The notes: a model not told the origin generated them from the letters alone. A stretch of DNA of 64,000 nucleotides from Sphingobium xenophagum NBRC 107872 (GCF_000367345.1 NZ_BARE01000030.1:1-64000); one strand, 5' to 3'. Shown: positions 34,405 to 44,141, counted from the first letter of the stretch. A program made the numbers and translations.

Positions 34405-35876
34405 GCGCGCCAATTGCCGGCCCCGTCGCCGGAGAGGATTGCTGGCAGATCGCACGGGCAACGCGCGCCAGCACGATCATCGACGCCGATGCCTATTTCC
34501 GCCATGCCCGTGCGGCGATGCTCAAGGCGAAACGGCGGATCATGCTGATCGGCTGGGATTTCGATGCCGCGATCAGCCTGGTGCGCGAGGATGAGGTCCA
34601 TGATGGCGCGCCGGTGGTGATCGGCGATTTCATCAGCTGGCTGGTGGACCGTACGCCGGATCTGGAAATCTTTCTGCTGCGCTGGGATGTCGGCGCGATG
34701 AAGTCGATGGTGCGGCCGACCAACCTGTTCACGACGCTCAAATGGATGGCCCATCCGCGCGTGACGGTGAAGCTGGACAGTCATCATCCGCCCGCTGCCT
34801 CCCACCATCAGAAGATCGTGGTGATTGACGATTGCTTCGCCTTTTGCGGCGGCATCGACATGACCGGCGACCGATGGGACACGCGCCATCATCGCGATGA
34901 AGAACCGGGTCGGCTGCATCCGGACGGGTCGCCCTATGGCCCCTGGCACGATGCGACCACGGCGCTGACCGGACCTGTCGCCGCGGCGCTGGGGGAACAT
35001 GCCCGCAATCGCTGGGTCGGGGCGGGCGGCGATGCGCTGGCACCGGTCGAGGGGGTGGAAGATTGCTGGCCCGACCATCTGCCGGTGCAATTCACCGATG
35101 TCGATGTCGCCATTTCCCGCTCTGCGCCCAAAATGGACGATCAGGAGGAACTGATCGAGATCGAGCGGCTCTATTGCCACCAGATCGCAGCGGCGCAGCG
35201 TTGCATCTACGCCGAAAGCCAATATTTCGCGTCGCGCCGCATTGCCGAAGCGATCGCCAATCGGCTGGACGAAGCGGACGGGCCGGACATCGTCATCATC
35301 AATCCGACCCAGGCGGACGGCTGGCTGGAGCAGCAGGCGATGGATTCGGCGCGGGCGCGTCTGTTCGAGGCTTTGAAGGCGCGCGACGTCCACGGGCGGC
35401 TGCGCATCTATCATCCCTTCACGACGCGTGGCGTTCCCATCTATGTCCACGCCAAGATCCTGATCGTCGATGATCGACTGATCCGGGTCGGTTCATCCAA
35501 CATGAACAACCGCTCGATGCGGCTGGACACCGAATGCGACGTGACGATCGATACCGCGCTGCCCGCCAATGCCGGCTGGCAGGACAGGATCAGGGCGATC
35601 CGCGACGATCTGATCGCCGAGCATCTCGACCTGCCGGTGGAGCGGGTGGCGCGCGTCGTCGCGCAGCGCGGGCTGGTCGCGGGGATAGAGGAAATGCGCC
35701 AGAAGCCCGGCCGGACGCTGCGCCCCTATGAGACGCCGGATCTGAATGACGTACAGGCGTGGCTGGCCGACCATGAGGTGCTGGACCCCGAAGGACCGGA
35801 CGAAATGTTCGAGCCGATCAGCGAACGCGGCCTGTTCCGGCGGATGAAGGGCTGGTTAGGGCGGGTTAAGGATTAA
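34401..35876 (+). CDS. Phospholipase D family protein (two HKD motifs)
   Basis: The 491-residue protein carries the two catalytic HxK(x)4D motifs: HHQKIVVIDDCFAFCGG around residue 135 and YVHAKILIVDDRLIRVGSSNMNNRSM around residue 350. This indicates phosphatidyltransferase/phospholipase D chemistry through a His intermediate, perhaps on membrane lipids. No signal peptide. Its ATG overlaps the ubiA stop by 4 bases (ATGA). It ends 4 bases into the convergent brnA gene. Confidence 0.88.
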   Translation: MSAPIAGPVAGEDCWQIARATRASTIIDADAYFRHARAAMLKAKRRIMLIGWDFDAAISLVREDEVHDGAPVVIGDFISWLVDRTPDLEIFLLRWDVGAMKSMVRPTNLFTTLKWMAHPRVTVKLDSHHPPAASHHQKIVVIDDCFAFCGGIDMTGDRWDTRHHRDEEPGRLHPDGSPYGPWHDATTALTGPVAAALGEHARNRWVGAGGDALAPVEGVEDCWPDHLPVQFTDVDVAISRSAPKMDDQEELIEIERLYCHQIAAAQRCIYAESQYFASRRIAEAIANRLDEADGPDIVIINPTQADGWLEQQAMDSARARLFEALKARDVHGRLRIYHPFTTRGVPIYVHAKILIVDDRLIRVGSSNMNNRSMRLDTECDVTIDTALPANAGWQDRIRAIRDDLIAEHLDLPVERVARVVAQRGLVAGIEEMRQKPGRTLRPYETPDLNDVQAWLADHEVLDPEGPDEMFEPISERGLFRRMKGWLGRVKD

Positions 35877-36151
35877 AGGCCGAGCGCCTTGCGCAGTTCG
35901 GCGTTGATCCGGCTTTGCCAGCCCGGCCCAGTGGCGCGGAAACCGTCCAGTACGGCAGCGTCGAGGCGAAGGGTTACCTGTTGTTTGGGGGCGTCCGATT
36001 TGGGGCGGCCGGGACGGGTCAGCGTGCCAGTGGCGGGGCGGATAACCCTATCGCCGATGCGAAATTCCGCTCGGTCAAATATCTCCTCCGTCCATTCGGG
36101 AATGTCATCATCATCCCAATCTGCGGGCAAAGGCTTTCTGCTCTCGGTCAT
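35873..36151 (-). CDS. brnA: BrnA-type antitoxin
   Basis: The 92-residue BrnA-family antitoxin has an acidic N-terminal half that contacts the toxin (DWDDDDIPEWTEEIFDRAEF) and a C-terminal ribbon-helix-helix (KQQVTLRLDAAVLDGFRATGPGWQSRINAELRKAL). It should bind BrnT and repress the operon. It overlaps brnT by 41 bases, toxin first, as is normal for BrnTA. Convergent with the phospholipase D gene. Confidence 0.92.
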   Translation of the reverse strand: MTESRKPLPADWDDDDIPEWTEEIFDRAEFRIGDRVIRPATGTLTRPGRPKSDAPKQQVTLRLDAAVLDGFRATGPGWQSRINAELRKALGL

Positions 36152-36389
36152 TGCATTTCCTCATGGAGATGACCCGGATTCCACCATCAACCGGCGTCCA
36201 GACCACCGTAATTAGCCTGTCGTTCATCAGGCCATAAGTCTGAAAACGCGGCTCAACATAGTCATATCTATCGTCCTCCACCGTGTAGGACGGACCGTCA
36301 AAAACCTGCGCGGCATCAGCGAAATCCAATCCCCGTTCCTGTAGGGTTTTCAATCGCTTTGCCGGATCGAAGCTCAATTCCATTTTCAT
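36111..36389 (-). CDS. brnT: BrnT-type toxin (RelE-fold ribonuclease)
   Basis: The 92-residue BrnT-family toxin has a RelE-like fold and is expected to cleave mRNA. Conserved features: FDPAKRLKTLQERGLDFADAAQVFDG at the start, then a beta sheet with DRLITVVWTP and IRVISMRKCNDREQKAF at the end. The ATG at 36389 has AGGGG upstream. First gene of the operon; candidate operator boxes lie just upstream. Confidence 0.92.
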   Translation of the reverse strand: MKMELSFDPAKRLKTLQERGLDFADAAQVFDGPSYTVEDDRYDYVEPRFQTYGLMNDRLITVVWTPVDGGIRVISMRKCNDREQKAFARRLG

Positions 36390-36400
36390 GCCCCTAGAAC

Positions 36401-36493
36401 GTAGTTACGCGACGCGCTCCAGGGTGGACAAAAACGCTTTGCCATTTTGCATAACTACAGAAATTCGTCAAGAATTTTTGTAACTACAAAAAT
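36401..36493 (-). promoter_or_regulatory. Candidate BrnA operator boxes
   Basis: Three copies of a TAACTAC heptamer lie between brnT and smc: GTAGTTA at 36401-36407 (inverse), TAACTACAGAAAT at 36452-36464 and TAACTACAAAAAT at 36481-36493 (12 of 13 alike). AAATTC/GAATTT between the last two adds dyad symmetry. This placement fits autoregulation by the ribbon-helix-helix antitoxin. Inference only. Confidence 0.45.
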
Positions 36494-39400
36494 CACTCGG
36501 CCGCCAGCAAGGCTTCGGCGCTCTGAAGGTTGACCGAAACGAGGCGGCTGACGCCGCGTTCGACCATGGTGACGCCGAAGAGGCGGTGCATCCGCGCCAT
36601 GCTGACGGCATTATGGGTGACGATGAGGTAGCGGGTCTGGGTCTGGGCGACCATGGCGTCGAGCAGGTCGCAGAAACGTTCGACATTGGCGTCGTCCAGC
36701 GGTGCGTCGACTTCGTCGAGCACGCAGATCGGCGCGGGATTGGTCAGGAACAGGCCGAAGATCAGCGCCACGGCGGTCAAAGCCTGTTCCCCGCCCGACA
36801 GCAGGGTAAGCGCAGCCAGCTTCTTGCCCGGCGGCTGGGCCATGATCTCAAGCCCCGATTCCAGCGGATCGTCACTGTCGATCAACTCCAGATGCGCCTG
36901 ACCGCCATTGAACAGGGTGGTGAAGAGGCGGCGGAAATGGGCGTCGACCGCCTCGAACGCGGCGAGCAGGCGCTGGCGGCCTTCGCGGTTGAGGCTACCG
37001 ATCGAGCCGCGCAGGCGATGGATCGCCTGGGTCAGTTCCTCGCTTTCGGCGCGGCTGCTGGCCTGCACCTGCTCCAGTTCCTCCAGTTCCTGCGCCGCGA
37101 CGAGATTGACCGGGCCAATCCGCTCGCGATCGGCCGTGAAGCGGTCATGGTCGGCCTGTTCGGTCTGGGCGAGGCGGATGTCGGCGCTGGCAAAGCCCAG
37201 CTTTTCGGGCAGGAGGGGGGGTGGGCATTCGAAACGTTCGCCCGACAGCCGATTGGTTTCGATCCGCCGATCATCCGCGGATTCGGCGCGGGCCGTGGCG
37301 GTGGCGCGCGCTTCGCGGGCAGCGGCGAACAATTCGCCAGCCTGTGCGGATCGCTGCTCGGCCTGGCGCAAGGCGGCTTCGGCGTCCTGCTCGGCATGGC
37401 GGGCAGCATCGGCGGCGGCGGTCAACGTCGTGCCCTGATCGTCCAGCGCGGCGATGGCCTGCGCCAGCGCGTCGGGCTGGCCCGCGATGGCGGCGCGTTC
37501 GGTGGCTATCTCGTCGCCGCGTGCGACCATCGAGGCGATGCGTTTGGCCGCTTCGCCCGCGCGGGCGCGCCAGCCCTTGATCTCCGCATCGGCAGCGGCT
37601 TGCCGTTCGCGGTCGCTCGACAGGGCACGGTCGGCCAGGGCCTGATCGGCCTGTAGCTGGCTGACGATGGCGCGCGCCTTTTCGCTCGCCTGCGCCAGCG
37701 TGGCGACCAGAGTGCGCGTGTGCGCGCCGTCGGGCATGGCGGCGCGGGCTGATTGCGCGCTGTCATGATCGGCGCGGGCGGCATCGGCATCGCGCCGCGC
37801 CTCGGCCAGTCGCTCCTCAATCCCTTCGCGCCGCCCGGCCAGCCGTTCGAGCGCAGTGGTCGCCTCGTCTGCGCTGCGCAGCGCGATCCGCAAGTTCTGA
37901 TCGGCCTGGGCAAGCTGGGTGCGGCCGCTGGCGAGGGCTTCGCTGGCAGCCTGTTCGCGCGCCTTGGCCTGCTGCTGGTCGGTGCTGGCGGCATCGACCT
38001 GCGCCTGGACGGCGGGGCGGTTCGCGGCGATCGCCTCCAGCCGGTTGAGCCGGATCAATCGTTCCGCCGCCGCAGCCCCGCCTTCCATCGCCACATAGCC
38101 GTCCCAGCGGCGCAACTGGCCATCGCGCGTGACGAGGCGCTGGCCCACGGCAAGGGGCTGGCCCTCATCCCTGTCGGAGACCGCAATCTGGGCCAGACGG
38201 CGGGCGAGTTCGGGCGGGGCGGTGACATGGGCGGCGAGTGGCGCGCAGCCGTCGGGCAGTATGGGGTCGTTCGTCAGCGATGGCGCGCCGGCCCAGCGGC
38301 GCTTGCCGTCGGGGGCGATCGGCGCTTCCAGATCGTCGCCCAGCGCGGCGGCCAAAGCGCGTTCATAGCCCGGCGCAGCCTTGAGCTGATCGAGCGCACG
38401 GGTACGACCGCCGGGACCGCTGTCTACCGCGCGTTTGAGCGCAGCCGCTTCGCTGTCGAGCGCGGCGAGTGCGGCGCGCGCGGCGGAAAGTGCGCCTTCG
38501 GCAGAGGCACGTTGCTCACTTGCCGACTGACGCGCGGCTTCGGCGGCATGGATCGCGGCTTCGGCGGCATCGCGGGCGGCGCTGGCCTCTTCCTGCGCAG
38601 CGATGGCGGCGGCGCGCTGTGCTTCCAGCGGTGCGGGGTCGGGCAGGGCGGCGGCTTCGCCGCTCAAGCGCTGAACGTCGCGTTCCGCGCGCTCCAGCCG
38701 GTTGCGCGCGGCCACCAGCGCCGCTTCGGCGACGCGCAGTTCGGCCTGTTCGCCTGCCTGCTTCGCCATCGCCTTGGCCAGATCCAGTTCGGCGTCGCGG
38801 GCGCTGTCCTCGGCGCTGGCGATGCGGCTGGCGAAATCGGGGCGCAGCTTTTCGGTTTCGGCGATGCGCGCCTTCAACGTTGCGATTTCGGCGGTGAGGC
38901 GCGCGATCGCGTCGGCGGCGTCATTGGCGAGCGTGCCTTCGCGTGCGCGATCCTCGTCCAGCCGGGCGGCCTGCTGGGCCAGATCATGCAGCCGCCGCAC
39001 CACGCCGTCGCGCTCGGTGCGCAGCGTGGCGAGGCGATGGCCAGCCTCACTGGCGTCATCGCGCGCGCGTTGGGCGGCGGCGCGACGCTCGGCCAGCGCG
39101 GCCAGCGCGGCTTGGGCATGCGCGGCGGCAGCGAGTTGCGCGTCCTGCGCGGCGGCGACGGCGGCCTCCGCCTCTTTCGCCTGCGCGCGGGCGGCTTCGG
39201 CGCTGGCATGGGCCTCACGCCAGCGGGCGAAAAGGGCGCGCGCTTCGGCGACCCTGATCTGATCGGACAGGCGGATATAGCGTTCGGCGGCGCGGGCCTG
39301 ACGACGCAGGGCATTGGTGCGCGCGTCCATGTCGAGCAATATTTCGGCGAGCCGGGCAAGATTGGTTTCGGCCGCGCGCAGTTTCTGCTCGGCATCCTTG

Positions 39401-39936
39401 CGCCGGACATGCAGGCCCGCAATCCCGGCCGCTTCCTCCAGCATGGCGCGCCGTTCCTGGGGCCGGGCGGCGATGACGGCGGCGATTCGGCCCTGGCTGA
39501 CCAGCGCCGGGCTATGCGGGCCGGTGGCGGCGTCGGCAAAGATCAGCGACACATCCTTTGCGCGCACGTCGCGGCCATTGGCGCGATAGGCGCTGCCTGC
39601 GCCGCGCTCGATCCGGCGGGTGACCTCCAGTTCGCCGTCCGGGCCTATATCCACGGCGGAAAAAAGCTCACCCTGTTCCTGCACCGTCAGCAGCGAGACT
39701 TCGGCAAAATCGCGTTGGGGCCGGGTCGCGGTGCCTGCGAAGATCACATCCTCCATGCCGCCGCCGCGCATGGATTTGGCGCTGGATTCGCCCATGACCC
39801 AGCGTATGGCTTCCAGCAGGTTGGACTTGCCGCAGCCATTGGGGCCGACAATGCCGGTCAGGCCGGGTTCAATGCGCAATTCGGTCGCATCGACGAAGCT
39901 TTTGAAGCCGGAAAGCTTGAGCCGCTTTATCTGCAT
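36493..39936 (-). CDS. smc: Chromosome segregation protein SMC
   Basis: The 1147-residue SMC ATPase is the core of the condensin complex. Walker A (GPNGCGKSNL, residues 31-40), a long coiled coil, a hinge around residues 500-640, and the C-terminal signature (LSGGEQALTAVALIFGLF), Walker B (PICVLDEVDAPLDD) and His switch (IVTHNAVSM) are all visible. The ATG at 39936 opens with the canonical MQIKRLKLSGFKSF; a TTG 18 bases upstream is the alternative. Located downstream of the two DsbA-like genes, a common alphaproteobacterial order. Confidence 0.95.
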   Translation of the reverse strand: MQIKRLKLSGFKSFVDATELRIEPGLTGIVGPNGCGKSNLLEAIRWVMGESSAKSMRGGGMEDVIFAGTATRPQRDFAEVSLLTVQEQGELFSAVDIGPDGELEVTRRIERGAGSAYRANGRDVRAKDVSLIFADAATGPHSPALVSQGRIAAVIAARPQERRAMLEEAAGIAGLHVRRKDAEQKLRAAETNLARLAEILLDMDARTNALRRQARAAERYIRLSDQIRVAEARALFARWREAHASAEAARAQAKEAEAAVAAAQDAQLAAAAHAQAALAALAERRAAAQRARDDASEAGHRLATLRTERDGVVRRLHDLAQQAARLDEDRAREGTLANDAADAIARLTAEIATLKARIAETEKLRPDFASRIASAEDSARDAELDLAKAMAKQAGEQAELRVAEAALVAARNRLERAERDVQRLSGEAAALPDPAPLEAQRAAAIAAQEEASAARDAAEAAIHAAEAARQSASEQRASAEGALSAARAALAALDSEAAALKRAVDSGPGGRTRALDQLKAAPGYERALAAALGDDLEAPIAPDGKRRWAGAPSLTNDPILPDGCAPLAAHVTAPPELARRLAQIAVSDRDEGQPLAVGQRLVTRDGQLRRWDGYVAMEGGAAAAERLIRLNRLEAIAANRPAVQAQVDAASTDQQQAKAREQAASEALASGRTQLAQADQNLRIALRSADEATTALERLAGRREGIEERLAEARRDADAARADHDSAQSARAAMPDGAHTRTLVATLAQASEKARAIVSQLQADQALADRALSSDRERQAAADAEIKGWRARAGEAAKRIASMVARGDEIATERAAIAGQPDALAQAIAALDDQGTTLTAAADAARHAEQDAEAALRQAEQRSAQAGELFAAAREARATATARAESADDRRIETNRLSGERFECPPPLLPEKLGFASADIRLAQTEQADHDRFTADRERIGPVNLVAAQELEELEQVQASSRAESEELTQAIHRLRGSIGSLNREGRQRLLAAFEAVDAHFRRLFTTLFNGGQAHLELIDSDDPLESGLEIMAQPPGKKLAALTLLSGGEQALTAVALIFGLFLTNPAPICVLDEVDAPLDDANVERFCDLLDAMVAQTQTRYLIVTHNAVSMARMHRLFGVTMVERGVSRLVSVNLQSAEALLAAE

Positions 39937-40052
39937 TTCTGTTGTCTGCGCCAAGGCCGCAATGCGGCGCAGAACAAGGCCGCGCAGGGGAGGCGTGCGG
40001 CCACCCCTGCCTTCAAGCGCTCAGGCGCTGATGTCCGCCCCCCGACGCGCAA

Positions 40053-40787
40053 TCAGATGCCTGCTTCCTTGAGCTTGGGCTGAAGCGTCGCCCAGTTGGC
40101 GACATTGTCGACCAGCACGCCGTTGATCAGGAAGCTGGGCGTGCCCGTGATCTGATACTGGCTGTTGGCTGTTTCGACGCCCTTGGCCAGCTTTTCGGCT
40201 GCCCCGGTATCGGCCAGACATTGTTTCGCCTGATCTTCGGCAATGCCGCGCTGCTTGGCGAAATCGATCAGGCCCAGCGCACCGGCCAGCCGGCCGAAAC
40301 GCTGTGCCGGCGGGGCGCTCATCAATGCCTGATAGGGCTGGTCGCCCAGAGCCTGCGCCTTTTCGAACATCGCGTTCTGGTTCGCGAAAAACTGTTCGGA
40401 CAGGGGATAGAAGATGTCCTTGCCGCCGCAACGGGCGAGCAGCGCGGTCGAAATGTCGATCGGGTCGCGGACATAGGTGCGGAATTCAAAGCTCATCTTG
40501 CCGGTATCGACCAGCTTCTTGATCTCCTCCGACGCTTCGACGGAAAAGTCGCGGCAATGGCTGCAGGTGTAGGAGCCATATTCCACCAGCTTCAGCTTGG
40601 CCGCCGGATTGCCCATGACGAAATAGCCCTCTGGCGTCGCCGCGATGGTTTCCGACCAGCTGGTGCCCGCTGGCGGCGCGACGGCGGCAATGGCTTCGCC
40701 CTTGGGCGCGGTCCCCTCTTCGCTCTTGCCGCAGGCGGCAAGGGTGAGGGACAGGGCGATAAGGACGACACCGGACAAGGCTTTCAC
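40053..40787 (-). CDS. DsbA-like thiol oxidoreductase, lipoprotein
   Basis: The 244-residue thioredoxin-fold protein has a lipobox (IALSLTLAAC), so it is anchored to a membrane. Active site CSHC in YTCSHCRDF, cis-Pro loop TGTPSFLING, and a helical insert identify the DsbA/DSBA-like family that introduces or shuffles disulfides in the periplasm. Start: GTG at 40787, in frame with a TTG at 40796. It is paired with a second DsbA-like gene just upstream. Confidence 0.88.
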   Translation of the reverse strand: MKALSGVVLIALSLTLAACGKSEEGTAPKGEAIAAVAPPAGTSWSETIAATPEGYFVMGNPAAKLKLVEYGSYTCSHCRDFSVEASEEIKKLVDTGKMSFEFRTYVRDPIDISTALLARCGGKDIFYPLSEQFFANQNAMFEKAQALGDQPYQALMSAPPAQRFGRLAGALGLIDFAKQRGIAEDQAKQCLADTGAAEKLAKGVETANSQYQITGTPSFLINGVLVDNVANWATLQPKLKEAGI

Positions 40788-40832
40788 GACGGGCAAGGCT
40801 CCGATTATGGGCGGGTTGACGGCTTTATTAGA

Positions 40833-41498
40833 TCAGCGGGCGACAGGGGGCAATGCAGCCTGGAGCTTGCCCCAGTCCGATCCGGCGACCAGCGCGCCGT
40901 TGATGGTGAAGCCGGGCGTGCCGTTGATCTTCACCTTGTTCCATGCCTCGTCGGTCATCGCCATGACCTGCTTCATCGCCATGGGGCTGGCGATGCAGGC
41001 ATTCAACTGGGCGGGCGTGTAGCCGCGCTTGGCCATCAGCGTGTAGAGGCCGGTTTTCTGGCCGATGTCGCGCAGCGCCGCAATCTGTTCGGTCGGCTTC
41101 ACCGCGTCCCGATCATAGGCAAGCAGCTGTTCCATCCACGCATCCTGATTGGCGAACAGCGCTTCATGATTGCCCATGAAGCGCGCCGGGCCGCCGCAGC
41201 GGGCAAGCAGCGCGGCGGTCAGGTCATATTTGTCGCGCACCGCGTTGCGCACTTCGACGCTGACCTTGCCGCTTTTGACATAATCGGCCTTGAGCGGGGC
41301 GCTCGCTTCGCCGACGAAATGGGCGCAATGGCTACAGGTGTAGCTGACATATTCTACCAGCTTGGTAGGCGCGGCGGGATTGCCCATGGCATGGCCGCCG
41401 ATCGCCGAGACGGTGACGCGGTCAACCCAATTGGCGGCGGGTGCGGCCAGGACGGCGACGGGGAGGGCGAGAAGGGCGAGGGAAAGCAGCTTTTTCAT
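40833..41498 (-). CDS. DsbA-like thiol oxidoreductase, periplasmic
   Basis: The 221-residue thioredoxin-fold protein has a cleavable signal peptide (KLLSLALLALPVAVLAAPA). Active site CSHC in YTCSHCAHF and cis-Pro in NGTPGFTING. It is a paralogue of the neighbouring lipoprotein, with the same direction and a 45-bp gap, so the two are probably co-expressed from upstream of the DUF721 gene. Periplasmic disulfide formation is the likely role. Confidence 0.9.
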   Translation of the reverse strand: MKKLLSLALLALPVAVLAAPAANWVDRVTVSAIGGHAMGNPAAPTKLVEYVSYTCSHCAHFVGEASAPLKADYVKSGKVSVEVRNAVRDKYDLTAALLARCGGPARFMGNHEALFANQDAWMEQLLAYDRDAVKPTEQIAALRDIGQKTGLYTLMAKRGYTPAQLNACIASPMAMKQVMAMTDEAWNKVKINGTPGFTINGALVAGSDWGKLQAALPPVAR

Positions 41499-41543
41499 GA
41501 GCCAAGTCCAGTTAATGACTGGTGCTGAACGCCAGCCGAACGA

Positions 41544-42086
41544 TTATCCGATTTTGGGCAGGCCGCTGCTGTTGGCAAGTCCCTGCGCCAGCGATTCCAG
41601 CACCGTGCGCAATTCCGGGTCGCCAATGTCGCGCAGCGAATCGCCCAGTTCGACCGGAATGGGCTTGAGATTGCGGGGCGGCGGGCGGCGCTCGGCGGGG
41701 CTGGGCATGATTTCGCCCTGTCGCATCGCCACTTTCGCCACGGCGGCATAGCCGAAAAAGCGGTTCACCCGTTCGATGATGTCCGGCACCATGTGCTGGA
41801 CCATCGGCGCATGGCCGCTCATGACAGTGAGTTGCAGCGTGCCGCCAGCCTTTTGCCCGACCGGGAAGCGGATCGATTCGGGTGCGGAAATGCTGGCATA
41901 ATGGCTGCCGACGATTTCCGACCAGCGGGTGACGATGCTCGACTGGACGAAGCCGAACTTGCGGAAGGCGGCGCGGCCAATGTCGGGCATCAGATCGGCG
42001 ATTCGCCGCGATCCGCCGACGCGCGGCCGCTCCGCCGCAGGAATAGCGCGACTTTTCACTTTGGGTGTCGGGGGGCGTTCCGTCAT
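41544..42086 (-). CDS. DUF721 (DciA-like) protein
   Basis: The 180-residue DUF721 protein has RIADLMPDIGRAAFRKFGFVQSSIVTRWSEIVG followed by a KH-like segment and a Pro-rich tail. DciA, the DUF721 member studied in other bacteria, loads the replicative helicase DnaB. The ATG at 42086 (MTERPP) is preferred over 42098. Divergent from mutY, as in many alphaproteobacteria. Confidence 0.85.
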   Translation of the reverse strand: MTERPPTPKVKSRAIPAAERPRVGGSRRIADLMPDIGRAAFRKFGFVQSSIVTRWSEIVGSHYASISAPESIRFPVGQKAGGTLQLTVMSGHAPMVQHMVPDIIERVNRFFGYAAVAKVAMRQGEIMPSPAERRPPPRNLKPIPVELGDSLRDIGDPELRTVLESLAQGLANSSGLPKIG

Positions 42087-42130
42087 GGGCCGCACCATGG
42101 CATAGCGCCGCCATGCGCGTCGAGGGTGAC

Positions 42131-43195
42131 ATGGTAAAAGACGGGGTAAAAATAGCAGCCGACCTGCTGGCCCATTATGATGTCCATGCCCGGCGCCTGC
42201 CCTGGCGCGCGCTGCCCGGCGCCAATGCGGCCGACGCCTATCGGGTCTGGCTGTCCGAAGTCATGCTGCAACAGACGACGGTGGCGGCGGTCGGCCCCTA
42301 TTTCGCGAAATTCACGGCGCGCTGGCCCAGCGTAGAGGCGCTGGCGGCGGCGGACGATGCCGATCTGATGGCGGCCTGGGCGGGGCTTGGCTATTATGCC
42401 CGCGCCCGCAATCTGCTGGCCTGCGCGCGTGCGGTGGTGCGCGATCATGGCGGGCATTTCCCCGATACGGAGGAGGGACTGCGCGCCCTGCCGGGGGTGG
42501 GTGCCTATACCGCCGCTGCGGTCGCGGCGATCGCCTTTGGGCGGCGCGCGGTAGTGGTGGACGCCAATGTCGAGCGGGTGGTGGCGCGGCTGTTTGCCAT
42601 CGATACGCCTTTGCCAGCGGCCCGCCCGGCGATCCGCGCGGCAGCGGATGCGATCACGCCCGATGCGCGGGCGGGGGATTTTGCGCAGGCGATGATGGAC
42701 CTGGGCGCGACCATCTGCACGTCGCGCAATCCGGCGTGCGGCATCTGCCCCTTGCGGGACGATTGTGCGGCAGTGCGCACGGCTGACCCCGCCGCCTATC
42801 CGGTCAAGGCGGACAAGAAGACGCGACCCCATCGTAACGGTCATGGCTGGTGGATCGAGCGGGCGGACGGTCATGTCTGGCTGGTGCGCCGTCCGGACAA
42901 GGGGCTGCTGGGCGGAATGCGGGCGCTGCCTAGTTCCGACTGGAGCGCCGATCCCGACGCCGCGCCACCCTTTGCCGGGGACTGGCGGACGCTTGCCGAG
43001 CCGGTTGCCCATGTCTTTACCCATTTCTCACTGGCGCTGACCGTCCATACCACCCATGTGGAGCAGGATCATGTCCCGTCTGACGAGGGCGAATGGTGGC
43101 CGGTCGAACGCATTGCCGATGCGGGCCTGCCCACTTTATTCGCCCGCGCGGCGCAGGCGGTGTTGAAGGAGAAGGATGCGGATGCACGGCACTGA
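42131..43195 (+). CDS. mutY: A/G-specific adenine glycosylase
   Basis: The 354-residue enzyme removes adenine mispaired with 8-oxoguanine. Catalytic Glu region (WLSEVMLQQTTVA), helix-hairpin-helix (LPGVGAYTAAAVAAIAFG) with catalytic Asp (VVDANVERVVARL), [4Fe-4S] cysteines (CTSRNPACGICPLRDDC) and a C-terminal NUDIX-like domain are all visible. The ATG at 42131 has GAGG 5 bases upstream; an ATG at 42113 is also in frame. It overlaps nudC by 20 bases. Confidence 0.94.
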   Translation: MVKDGVKIAADLLAHYDVHARRLPWRALPGANAADAYRVWLSEVMLQQTTVAAVGPYFAKFTARWPSVEALAAADDADLMAAWAGLGYYARARNLLACARAVVRDHGGHFPDTEEGLRALPGVGAYTAAAVAAIAFGRRAVVVDANVERVVARLFAIDTPLPAARPAIRAAADAITPDARAGDFAQAMMDLGATICTSRNPACGICPLRDDCAAVRTADPAAYPVKADKKTRPHRNGHGWWIERADGHVWLVRRPDKGLLGGMRALPSSDWSADPDAAPPFAGDWRTLAEPVAHVFTHFSLALTVHTTHVEQDHVPSDEGEWWPVERIADAGLPTLFARAAQAVLKEKDADARH

Positions 43196-44099
43196 CCCCC
43201 GGCTCGATGACCCGCCCGGCTTTGTCGGCGGCACGCTCGATCGTGTCGACCATATCCGCTCGAACCCTGCATTGCTGGCGGAGACATTTGCCGATCCGGC
43301 AGCGCGCGTGCTGGTGCTGGATGGTCTGGAGCCGGTCGAGGTCGATGGCGCGCTGGTGCTGGAGCCGATCGATGGCGGCGCGCTGGTCGAGGATCATGTG
43401 CTGCTGGGCGTCGATCCGGCGGGACGGCCGATCTTTGCTGAATTGCTGGTCGAATTGACGAGCGGTTCGGGGGCGACGCCCCGTAGCCGGGCATTGGCGG
43501 GGCAAGTGTCAGCGCAGGAACTGGCGCTTTACGGGACAGCGCGCAGTTTGCTGCATTGGCACGTGCGCCACCGCTTCTGCGCGGTGTGCGGCGGGCGGAC
43601 TGCGCCGGTCAAGGCAGGCTGGGCGCGCCAGTGCGGGGCGTGTCAGGCGGAGCATTTTCCACGCGTGGACCCGGTGTCGATCATGCTGGCGGAATATGAG
43701 GGCAAGGTGCTGCTGGGCCGCCAGCATGCCTGGCCACCGGGACGCTATTCGGCGCTCGCGGGCTTTATCGAGCCGGGCGAGACGATCGAGGAAGCGGTAG
43801 CGCGCGAATTGTTCGAGGAAGCGGGCATTCGCGTCCATGACGTGCGCTATGTGATGAGCCAGCCCTGGCCCTTCCCATCGTCGTTGATGATCGCCTGCGT
43901 CGCGCAGGCAGCGGGCGACGCGCTGACGCTGGACCCGACCGAGATTGAGGACGCTTTCTGGTGCGATGCCGATGGCGTGCGCGCAGCGATGGCCGGGGAG
44001 CCGGAAGCGCCCTTCATCGCGCCGCCACGCATGGCGGTGGCATGGCACTTGCTCGACCATTGGCTGGCGGGCGTTGCCCCGCGCGAGCCAAGCGCGTAA
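43176..44099 (+). CDS. nudC: NAD(H) pyrophosphatase NudC-like
   Basis: The 307-residue Nudix enzyme hydrolyses NADH, or removes NAD caps from RNA as shown for E. coli NudC. The Zn-binding Cys4 set (CAVCGG...CGACQ), the Nudix box (GFIEPGETIEEAVARELFEEAG) and the downstream SQPWPFPSSLMI motif are diagnostic. Overlaps the end of mutY; ATG codons at 43176 and 43182 are both possible, the first with GGAG upstream. Confidence 0.92.
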   Translation: MRMHGTDPRLDDPPGFVGGTLDRVDHIRSNPALLAETFADPAARVLVLDGLEPVEVDGALVLEPIDGGALVEDHVLLGVDPAGRPIFAELLVELTSGSGATPRSRALAGQVSAQELALYGTARSLLHWHVRHRFCAVCGGRTAPVKAGWARQCGACQAEHFPRVDPVSIMLAEYEGKVLLGRQHAWPPGRYSALAGFIEPGETIEEAVARELFEEAGIRVHDVRYVMSQPWPFPSSLMIACVAQAAGDALTLDPTEIEDAFWCDADGVRAAMAGEPEAPFIAPPRMAVAWHLLDHWLAGVAPREPSA

Positions 44100-44141
44100 G
44101 GCCGACCCATTGTTTTTTCGTTTCGGGAATAGCTTGCCTCC

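Noticed and set aside
37753-40083. 776-codon open frame on the plus strand
   Set aside because: Gly/Arg-rich shadow of smc on the opposite strand.
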